A stretch of 64,000 bases of DNA. It comes from Asterella californica (Eukaryota; Streptophyta; Marchantiopsida; Marchantiales; Aytoniaceae). Shown here in pieces: positions 54,690 to 64,000 of this stretch; within the stretch, counting starts at the first letter, position 1, and each line of letters starts with the position of its first letter. Under the pieces are notes generated by a model. It did no database searches. It had not been told where the DNA came from and worked only from the letters and a program-made list of their open reading frames with translations. Position numbers and translations under genes: made by a program. The stretch covers positions 10,354,001 to 10,418,000 of the forward strand of contig JAYKYS010000012.1 of the NCBI GenBank assembly GCA_036924285.1, written 5' to 3'.

Positions 54690-56623
54690 ACCACCGAAAT
54701 AAAACCAGGTACTGCAGAGAAAGTAAACATAGTGAGGGACACAGGAAAAGAATGTAACGTCAAATTAAAGCAGCAAACGACAGTAGCAACAACTGGACTG
54801 AAATCAACAAGCTCAATCTAGACTGAATTCACCTCGAGACGGACCACTTCGGACGACACAAACATACAGAAAAACCAAACCGAAAGGAGGAAGTAATGGG
54901 CAGATCTCTCAGATTATGATGATAAAAAGAAGCTGGAACAAGTTGACTGCCGACGATTTCCTGGAAATTGCACTTATGTATGGAGATGCATGCCCCTATC
55001 AAGAATTCATCCCGTAAAGAACTGTCTCAGCTCGTTGATGTTGTTCAGTAAGAGCTCGCCCTCGCTATATTGCGCATTCTTCGGATTAACTGCCACCAAC
55101 AACTGGATGCTAGAAACTGCCCTCACGTGGATCTTTGCGGGCAACTTCACTCTTTATAAGAAGTGGGGGCCCATCGCCGAGACTGACATGGCACGATAAG
55201 ACCGAAGATCGTCGCACAAGCGGCTCCTGAGAAACTCAACCCTAAAGAACACAGAAATCGAGTAAAATCTTTCTTTGTCGCACGAACTCGATAGCACATG
55301 GTGACAAACGAGATGCTGTGGCACTCGTCGCAGAAAAGGCAGGAGCTGCCAGGCACACTTCGCAGCAACGTATGAATCCAATTCTACCAGTGCGGAATGC
55401 CACAAAGCTCTCTTTTTCCCGCGCCGGTCGCTAGGCGGACCGTGACTCTCGCCGACAGGCACCAGCCGGTTGTCGGAGCGACCCTTCAGCATTCTAGCCT
55501 GGGGTTCGCCCATTATCGACAAAACTTGCACAACCCAGCCGCAATGTTCGGCCTGGCCACGGACTCATCATACTAACATATCCCTTTATCACGAACGAAG
55601 GAAACTCCAAAGTGTGCATGCACGCGACCCACCTACCCAATGATACATAAGCTCCTGGTTTGCTATTATTACCGATGCTCTCACTCTTGAGGCGCTATTT
55701 TCGGCCGAATGGTAAGTAGGAGATTTCCATCGGTGACTGCGAGCTGCCGGTAACAGGGAGCGGGAGAAGCATTCTTCTCGAGCGGCGAGAAAAGCTCCCT
55801 CCATTCGTCCCATCAGGCCGAGGCCAGGTCCTCGCTCACACCCTTCCTGTGTTTTGATTTCGGCTCCACATCTTCTGAGTGAGGCTGGCCTCAGGAGCAG
55901 TTACGATGCAACGGATGATTGTCCGGACCTTTCAATTGTTGAACGAGTAAATAGTAGGCAGCTAGAGAGGGACGAACCGAATCCATGCAGAGCAGCGGTT
56001 GACGCGGAATCGGGCGCGGGAGGAAGGAAGAAAACCTCAGTCGGAAAGAATTTTGCTAGGCATGCTGAGCAAGGTGATTGGTTTAAGGATTGGTGAAAGA
56101 AGAGTAGATTCATAAGGACTTGACAGAAAGTTTCGGTTAGGGCGAAGCTTAGTTGTGGTTGGAGCGTAGGGCGACAACCCTGACAGTGAGCAGAAGGGTA
56201 GGAGAAGAAGGCACTCTAGTCTGACAGTTGAATGAAAGACGATTGTTGCAGTGAAAGATCGGGAAGGAAGGCTGTGTGTGAAAGCAGAGAGGTAATACTG
56301 CAGAAAGTGTCCAGCGGGTTGTAGCCTGTTCGCGACCGGTGAGTGGAGTGGGGACCGCTCCGTTGTTGATAAGAGGTGAATTTGACAGGACGGGAATTGA
56401 TACGAGTTTAGACGCTGTAATCAGTTCAAGCGAGGAGGTACTGAGCGATATATGGAACTCTTACGGAAATGAGCATCTCTGTGGGCCTGTGCTCTGTTCC
56501 CGCAGGCCTTTGCACACACCCCTTGCGGATGTGGTTGATTATGGAAGTCCTCATCGGTGCCGCAGCTTTAATTTCCGATCTTTTGTTATAATCCCGTGGT
56601 TGACGCGTCATCCGTGTGCCAAC
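54690..56623. other. Intergenic DNA and probable 5' UTR of the RRM gene
   Basis: On the minus strand 55008-55150 encodes about 45 residues of gene-like composition (LPAKIHVRAVSSIQLLVAV, then NNINELRQF), which could be one exon of an unrecognised minus-strand gene. Partner exons were not found. The segment 55850-56623 is probably promoter and 5' UTR of the following gene; several upstream ATGs are present. Confidence 0.35.
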
Positions 56624-59600
56624 ATGGATTCGCCGCGGGAAGATAACACTGCATCTGGTAGCACTTTCCAACTGAATGTGTCTAGTTTAGGAGCAATCAA
56701 GCTTAAGGATGCTGTCAAGGCCAAGCTCCCAGAGTTCATGGGTAGCTACACCGATGATGTTCTTGCGGTAAGTTCTTATGTTTCTCCGCATGCCTGTTCA
56801 TTGTGTGGAAGAGCGCTTGTCATAGATGTTTTGCTCACTACCGATGATGTTCGCTTTCAGATTGTGGAGGAGATGAATACCTTGGTGATGCCCTAAACTC
56901 GAAATAGGTTATAAGTGAAGAATGCCCGCTATCGTAGTAACGGCTTGTGTTAGGAGTTAAGAGGATAGTGGGAAAGGTCCAGAGTCGTTTTAAGAGACCG
57001 GCGTCGAATAATGATAGGAAGTTCTTCTGGATGCTAAATTTGGGTTCCGTTGGTTTGAAATGTCCAGTGATTCTTCCGCTGTCCTCCGAACTTGGAGTAG
57101 TGTAACACTTAAGTCCAACTGTTTTGCTTTCCTTTCGATCATATCCTTTTAGTCGGTGAACTTGTCATTGTGACTAGGTGGCGGAGTGAACGACAGAGTC
57201 AGTTACCTGAACAATGTAGTGCTTTAAACTTCTTGCAAGTCATATCGTTAGATCGCGAACGCTTTTCGTTAGGAGATATTGCGTTTTAGGATCTTTCAGT
57301 GTGCAGCTCTCAGTATGCTGGTAAGACCCCGTGTCATCGTTGAGGTTGTAAGTTCCGAGGGGAGGTTAGCCGGTTAAAATATCCATTACTTACACGTGCG
57401 CAGTTACGATTATTGTAATCGAAGCATTCTTAGAAGGCTATGCATTCAAGAAAATCGAAACCATAAAACATTAACACTCTGAAAGATTTTTGGAGTCACC
57501 GTCAGGTTTGCAAAGAAACTCGAGTTTCCGGTATTCTTAAGGGAGTAAGTAGATTTCTGTTGATTCTATTGTCACTAAACACAAGAGTCGGCTACTTAAA
57601 TTAATGCGATCACTTCGGGAGTTCCGTTGATACATTCTTCGGAATGTCCTTCGTGTTCGATGCGATCGGTACATTCATTCTGATCAACTCTTGTGACGTC
57701 CTTGGTGTAGGAGTACGTGGTTGTCCTAGTTGGACATGGCAAACGTCAGTCACAAGCTATTGCAGATCTGGAAGCATTTCTTGGCGAGCAGAGCAGGGCG
57801 TTCGTCTCCTGGTAACTTCACATTATATTTCGTTCTCCCGCTCTCAGTAGCAGCTCGTCCTGTCCGTTTTGGTCAGCTGGATGTTGGCTCTGTTGTAGTG
57901 CTTATTATGTTTGCTTGAACTCAATAATGTGTGGCAGGCTGTGGGAACATCTTACAGCAAACCAATCGTCGTACTTCGATCAGCCATCTTTATCTGCAGC
58001 CAAGGTTATTGCAGCAGACAATGAGAAAAGCTCTAGTGCTATGGACAGAGAATGGGGTTCCGGAGAAGATCAAGCGTACTCAAAGGTTAGATCTCGTACT
58101 CCATACCAATACTAGCAAAATGAGGGCGATAAGGTCTCCTTGAGTTGAGTACTGGCTTCTACGCCGGGGGGCGCTCAAAGAACGGGAAAGGGGCAGAAAA
58201 TCCTTTCCCTTGGACTCTGTCTAAATTAATTTTTTCTCGTTGGCGAGTTTCCTCAGTTCTTGTAGGTGATGTTCCGCACATCTCCTTCAATTTTGGTGTT
58301 TGTAAAGAAATTCTTTGGCTATCAGTGTTCTCCCGTGATAAACAGAATCGCTCCAACTTGTGCTTATCCACTCCATTGTCCACTTTAGGTGACCAACTAT
58401 TGTATCAAAAGCTCTTAGTTTCTTCTGTTTCTCCGTATCCGGTGAATTCTTCATGTGCAGCTGTGGGTCAAATAGTGTGGAGATTCATATCTAGGTTTCT
58501 GTCTCCCTTCAGTTTTGTGAATATGGTGCATGAAGGATGCACTGTAAGATCCCGGATCATCAACTTTCTGGGGTCCTTTCTACCTTTTCTGGTTAGATGA
58601 TTAACCTGCTCTTGATGAACCTGTTCTTAGTTCTTCGACCTCCGATTTTCTGATATACCTGGTAGATGGTACGCAGATTAGTTTGTACTTCATCGGGTAC
58701 ATGCGACTGGTTCCCAGCATCCTTCCCCGTTTAGAAATTGTCTAAAAAGAATTCTTAGCGTACATCTACCGCTTATTCTTCTTCTTCTTTACTTTCTGGG
58801 TCCAACATTCACGGGTTGCCTCATGTCGGTAGTCGCATAGACCGATATGGACCAGCCGACCACTTGGGTGTTCAGCGTTCTGGGGTGTTCAGCGTCAGTA
58901 GCTGTTACATGTCTAACGAAGCCGGTTAGAAGCACCTGCAGCCCTGTTCTTCACTCGATACCCCGTAGGTAGTCATTCGAATTAGGCGTCCTTATCCATT
59001 TGCATTTATCTTCGTGTGAAGCTCTAGAGAAAGGAGTTTGGGATAAACTGCTTTACTGATTAACGTTTGTTACGACTGCAAGTTCGAAACTCAGGTCTAC
59101 GTAACTAATTTTCTATCCTGTAACCACGATATCAGGTCAGCATATACTTTACAGCAATGGGACTATGTTTGTTAGTCTTTTACTAGATTCAACTCAAGTT
59201 TCTGAGCTTGCTCATTGTGTAAATCAATACAGCAGGGGGAATCTGGAAAGGTGTCGGTATCTATCGTTGAGACTGTCAGTTCTGCTGCTGTCGAGATGCC
59301 GGTCGGGGATGACAAGGATTCCGATCAAGCAGGTCTTACGATGGGTGGGAACGAGCCTGAACTGCCCAACGGTTCATCCAGAAGGGCTAAGAATGATACT
59401 CATGGTTTCCGACATGGAAGTGATTTAATTGACACTAATGATCAAGAAACACGGGATCAGACACGAGCCTTGGATGTTAAACGCACACGTTCTCCAGAGC
59501 CTTGGTCTCGAAGGGGAAGAGGCCGCTTGGAGGAGAGACAACAGCACAAGGTCTGTTAAGTAGGTTTCTTGATGTTGTCAAGTCGACTCCTTCTAATTTT

Positions 59601-62600
59601 GCTGATTTTTTGTTTTTTCCTTCCTAGTGTCCAGCTGTCTTGAGATGCTTCTGGTTAGTACGAATAGTTGAATCCTCTGTGAGCTACATGGAATAGAATA
59701 TTCGTATTTATATTTCTGCCGTCATAGCATTGAACCGAGCTGACAGGACTCAGAGGTATATTCGACTTTTAGTTAGTGTCATCCTACAATGGCATTGTTT
59801 AACGCGTAGCAGAGCTATATCCGTTGTCTGTGGTCGAAATTATGTACTGGACATATTTGATGATTGTGACTGGTGATTGCAACCGCAGAGAGATAGCTCA
59901 CCCCCAAATGTGAAAGCACCGCGTCGATTGCTGGAATCAGCTGTGAGAGACGCAGTCGCTCCTGGAGGAGTAATCAATGGTGGTAGTTCATCAAGGAGAA
60001 CCGAGTCTGGATTTAAACGATTGCGATCTGTAGTTTCTGCAGATGTCGGTAAGCTTCTTAAGTCTTGAAGTTCTTTAGACTGGTTATGATTGTGAAACAG
60101 ATTTGTTTATACCCATGCAATGTACTGATACAGAATGATGATTGTTCATACTTCAGATATTTCGAATGCACCAAGTGAGACGAATGGACGACATCAGCAG
60201 ACGAAGCCCCGGCTGGAGCTGGCAAAGAAAGGCACCAAGGTTTCGCCTGCTGTAGCTGTTGCCATGAAAGCTGCCGCCGCCGCCGCTGAAGATGTTAATA
60301 ACAATCTGGGGAAGACCAGTAGAGGAGGAAGGTTTACTGCTAGTGTCTGGGAACGGCTGGGAAATAGGAACAGTGAAAAATCCGGACTGAGAGACGATGA
60401 GACTCAGGAGCCCGAGCCCTTTGGCAGACTGGAGGTCGATAGTATAGAAGACAGGGATGATAGATGGATAGACAAAAAACATGGTGGCAGCGAGGAAGTT
60501 CGCCTTGGCAAGAGGCCAAAGTGGAGGAAGATGTCGGAGAGACTGGGAAGAGGCCCAGTTGATGCCGAGGACGGAAGCGCTTTGCATCCTGACATGGCTC
60601 CAGCGTCTGCCGCTGGTTACTACAAAAATAATAAAAACATGTTTGATAGTCACTGGCCTGCGTCCACTGTGGGAAGCCTAGGTTCCTTGGAGGACAGAAC
60701 TGGAAGGGACGAGGATCTTGGAGGTGCTGCAAACCACGAAGATGGAAGGCTTTTTAGATTCAAATCCTCTAGAGGTATCACGGGAAGTGCTCAGCTTAGA
60801 CAGGGATTTAGTCAACAGGAGAAGCCAATACATGTTCCTCAGCAGAAGGCTTCATCTGGTCCCTCGGGAGATGTAAATTTGTCAGAGAAACTGTCAAATA
60901 ACCTTTCAGATGTCAATGCACGTAAGCAACAGACTGATGATGTAGATACCGTTCCCGATCTGCGGCAGGAGCTTCTCTCCAAGCTCTCGAAGAGTTTGTC
61001 GGCGATAGAGAGGACAGCACCTCCAAATTCTGCCGGGGTTGATACTAATGTGAGAGTTAATAGGTCTTCTATGCCTCATTTTGATTTTTCTGAGCTTGTT
61101 GTGAGATTCGGGAGCAGTACTTCAATTGATATTCTGATCTAGAGAACAAAGCAGCGTAAGTGTATGTTATCCTGAATTTGAAACTGATTGTGGCCTTAAA
61201 TATTTCAGGATGTCACGGAGATGAAAAAAAGGATGCGGCAAGTACAGCTCGAAATGACGAAGTTGCGTGCAAAGCAGGCGGAAGTGTCCAAAGAGGTTCA
61301 AAAGGTGGTCAGCGCACCCGGCTCAGGTGACTATCCTTTCGTTGTAAGTGCTGTGACTGATACTATGGAATGTTTAGCCGGTTATTCTCAGTACTTGACA
61401 AGCCTAAATTTTGACTCTAGCAGGTCTAAAAGCAGCTAGGTCACAGGAGGAGATCAACGCACACTCTGTCTGTGTTTCCAATGTGAGTATAACCATTACA
61501 TCATAATCAGCATAGCCAACGTATCATCTGAGATCTCTGTATGCTGGAGTTACGGTTGGGCGAAGAAGTAACCAGTCTTTCTGTACTTCTCATCAGATCG
61601 ATTCTCTGGTCCGTTCTAGTTTGCCGTTAACAAAGTTTTAGTAATATCAGAGCGGAATTATGAAGTAGAAAAGATGAGAGAGAGTTGACGAGGCTTTTAT
61701 GGTCTATCCTTACGAGACAAGTGCAAGTGCACCATCAGATCTACTTGCTTCACGTTTTGAAATGAGAAGAGCTGTGTCTTCATTCATAGCGGATGTTCTC
61801 GTGGTTTGAGTGCTGACATACAGAATGGTGTATGTCGTCAGATACATTTCGCTGCGACCAAAGAAGCCATCGCCGCCCACTTCAGTGGATGTGGAGACAT
61901 TGTGCGCGTAACTGTACTGATGGATACAGCGACCGGAAAGCCTAAGGGGTGAGCGTGTTATCTTCCGAGTTAATTTATATGTGGACCTTACCAAGCACGT
62001 TGTCATTGACTTGACATGTCTAGAAGTAACACTCCGTGGTGCTGAAAGCGGTTCAATAGGTTATTTTCTAGCGTTTAGGTGTCGATCAACACAGGTGGAT
62101 CAAAATCTAAATTCTCCGTCGTTCGACCTGAATAGCTCTAACATTCAGGTTAGTATCTCAGACATTCTCTAATTCTCTGGTCGGGTGATGAATCAGGTCT
62201 GCGTATGTGGAGTTTGCTATGAAAGAGAGCGTGGAGAAGGCCATGAATATGAACGACTCATCCCTGTTGTCCAGAACTTTGAAGGTCGGATAATCGTTCC
62301 CAAAGATGTGCAGATGCAGCGTGCGGTTTGTTGTGAGATCCTGCTGAAAGATGTTGCATTCTCTGAAGAAGTCGTCTTGGACCCTTTGTCTTACTGTGGG
62401 AATTGTTCACCTTGTTTGTCTATGAGGGAGGTGTTGGGAAGGGTTGCTGCTGCCGTTCATCTATGCTCTCAGATATTCATGATGGATATCCGGGGGCACG
62501 TTAACGTTGTTTCTTTTCTGTTAATATTTTGGCTTATGATTAGATTAAGTCCATTAGTTTTTCTGTGTTGCCTCCTGTTTCGTGCGAGTTCATTGATTGC

Positions 62601-63346
62601 CTTGCAGCTAGGGTTGTAGGTACCGTGTTGGACTTACATCACTTGGTCTCGCTGAGAGTACACGCGAGCATGGTATTAGTTGCTCGTATAACTCATCTTG
62701 CTAGAGAATGTTAAGTCGTTAAGGGGAGTTTGGAAATCACTTGACACGCTCTACCTTTTTTTCGAGTGGCTTCGTTCTGCAGAAGGAAGAGCGTTTCGTT
62801 CTGCAGAACTATCCTTTTTGCCGCTCCCCTTGGTCGATGAGATAGCATCCTTAAGATGGAAACTGGACGTTAGATTCATGTATCAATCATCCGCTGACGG
62901 TTTCACTTGGTGTGCAGGTCATGCGAAAGGATGTTGCTGACGCACTCTCTCCTACAACAGCAGTTCGCCCGGCGCTGGGACTGCCTTTTGTTTCAGTGAG
63001 AGGTCCTCCAATCGGAAGTTTTCTGCGGGGACCACCTCCCATGATGAGGAGGCTTCCCACTTTATCAAGACCGTTTCCTAGCAGTGCACATCTGCAGTGG
63101 AAGCGAGAGACTTCTGTCCCTAGTCCAGGAACAAACGGGAGCCCAAGCTTCGTTCAAACTACTGGTTCGTCTGCTCCCGCATCTGGTCGTGGTGCACCCC
63201 TGAGGAGCCCCAGTGCTTCAGTGATGGGGGATAGATACGGCCATGGCCCTATACGTATGACTCGATCGCTGTCCTATGTTCGACCAGCACCATACACACC
63301 TCGGGAAACCCCCCCCGCAGTCCAAGAACAGAAGGTCGCAAATTAA
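56624..63346 (+). CDS. RNA-binding protein with PWI-like N-terminus and PABPN1-like RRM (853 aa)
   Basis: The exons are 56624-56767, 57711-57811, 57938-58085, 59236-59550, 59889-60048, 60157-61049, 61209-61326, 61424-61482, 61842-61948, 62197-62284 and 62918-63346. All borders are AG/GT and every phase agrees, giving 2562 coding bases with stop. Residues ~25-95 (KLKDAVKAKLPEFMGSYTDD, EYVVVLVGHGKR, AFLGEQSRAFVSWLWEHL) resemble the PWI-like fold of NAB2/ZC3H14-type poly(A)-binding proteins. A long Ser/Arg/Gly-rich linker and a coiled segment (MRQVQLEMTKLRAKQAEVSK) follow. One RRM has RNP2 VCVSNI and RNP1 KGSAYVEF, the latter split by an intron, and looks like PABPN1. The tail is Pro/Arg-rich. 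From memory, Arabidopsis At3g12640 has this layout. The role is probably nuclear mRNA 3'-end or export binding. The frame is also open 95 codons upstream of the chosen ATG. Confidence 0.9.
58086..59235 (+). other. Longest intron (1150 bp) of the RRM gene
   Basis: It contains no exon-like segment or RNA gene. The 151-codon open frame at 58145-58600 is low-complexity (Ser/Phe/Leu) and matches nothing recognised. The intron begins gttaga and ends caatacagcag. Confidence 0.5.
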
Positions 63347-64000
63347 TCTTCTTCTGTACGTCAAGAAGACTTTCCAGATGAGGGTATCTGCCGGACAGAT
63401 TTCTGGGCTCCAGCGACATACAGTTTTGCGATTAGCTCTCAGCTGTTGCTCAGATAGTTTCTCATGGATGTGATGAGTCAACCGGTCAGTGAAAGCTTCG
63501 GATGCAGTCAGTTAATTTCCCACAAATCGTGCAATCCGACCTTGTGCTGACTCAAGCTCGGCTCACTAAGCTGTCCGTCCGTGCTTGGCATTCAGTGGTT
63601 TTCTCCTTTTCTAGGTGTTGTATGCAAAGCTCAGCCCGACTTGAATCACATACGTGGGTGACCATTCAATAACCCTGTGTTTGCCAAGCATGGTGTAAAT
63701 ATACGTAGTGAGCCAAACAAGTGGTGAAATCATTGTCCCTTTGCGTAGAGTCATGAAGGATGTTTGAACGGTGTCACTCAGTGAACTGGCGGCGCAGAGT
63801 AAGCAGATGAAGCATGTACTGTACGTAGTTCCGAGGTAGTTCTGCATATGGTGCGCTTACTCGTCAGTGTAAACCTTCCCGAGGTGGAAGGTTCTATGCA
63901 GGTCAGCAACCACCTATCCACTTTACTTGTGGAGTTACAACTGAGGTTATAAAGAGATTGTTTGTGTGACCACCTTGCGGTGTGTGGAGGACTGTCCAAA
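63347..64000 (+). other. 3' UTR of the RRM gene and flanking DNA
   Basis: No further gene was recognised. Short minus-strand frames lack domains. An imperfect inverted pair at 63646-63760 (cacatacgtgggtgacc and neighbouring sequence) is too weak to annotate. The window ends here. Confidence 0.4.

Noticed and set aside
55154..55531. 125-codon minus-strand open frame
   Set aside because: Composition is unlike the confirmed genes and no motif is visible. It overlaps the probable regulatory region of the RRM gene.
56339..56896. 185-codon open frame taken as a single-exon gene
   Set aside because: Its second half is exon 1 of the RRM gene plus intron read-through past a good GT donor at 56768.
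58145..58600. 151-codon plus-strand open frame
   Set aside because: It lies wholly inside an intron whose splice sites and phases are well supported.
1..64000. CRISPR array, rRNA operon, bacterial operon or virus genome
   Set aside because: No spaced identical repeats, no rRNA gene, and splice sites and LTR elements show eukaryotic nuclear DNA. The only rRNA-like sequence is the short 5S-like segment at 34.8 kb.

Overview
The window looks like nuclear DNA of a land plant. Two intron-rich genes and one intronless gene sit beside a dense nest of LTR retrotransposons. Short exons with GT-AG introns of about 80-1150 bp, a plant-type PDX1 and plant-style LTR elements support this. A bryophyte (liverwort or moss) is my best guess, because the genes are compact and Ty3/gypsy relics with a PHD finger are present. 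That assignment is inference.

Left third (1-21635), all on the minus strand. The order from the right is as follows. Element 2 (10482-21635) is a Ty3/gypsy element with about 1.2-1.3 kb LTRs. Its gag is split by a 3.2-kb insertion (16898-20092) that carries a 587-residue non-pol protein and has a 5-bp target duplication. Next is an orphan gag zinc-knuckle fragment (10042-10481). Element 1 (1091-10041) follows: a related but older gypsy element with broken frames. Its left LTR runs directly into a second primer-binding site and a chimeric gag, which then continues into the protease region of a different, PHD-type gypsy family (1-899).

Middle (21636-41200). This is gene-poor and full of decayed mobile DNA. 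It contains a third gypsy copy (plus strand, 23.3-24.6 kb), several foldback/MITE-like elements and a 65-bp near-perfect palindrome. It also holds a Myb/SANT-like pseudogene, a diverged second copy of the protein carried by the 3.2-kb insertion (31.7-32.5 kb), and a 5S-rRNA-like SINE candidate. A 156-bp tandem array and the integrase-PHD end of a PHD-type gypsy element (36.4-37.8 kb) complete it. Many stops in these relics fall where tryptophan is expected (TGG to TGA/TAG), as expected from C-to-T decay of methylated DNA.

Right third (41200-64000) is the genic part. It contains an intact intronless PDX1 (vitamin B6 synthase, 41981-42910) and a copia relic (about 46 kb). A kinesin-light-chain-like TPR gene of at least 18 exons, probably organelle-targeted (46954-52920), follows. 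The last gene encodes an 853-residue RNA-binding protein with a PWI-like N-terminus and one PABPN1-like RRM, in 11 exons whose splice phases all agree (56624-63346). The three host genes share no evident pathway and are all on the plus strand.
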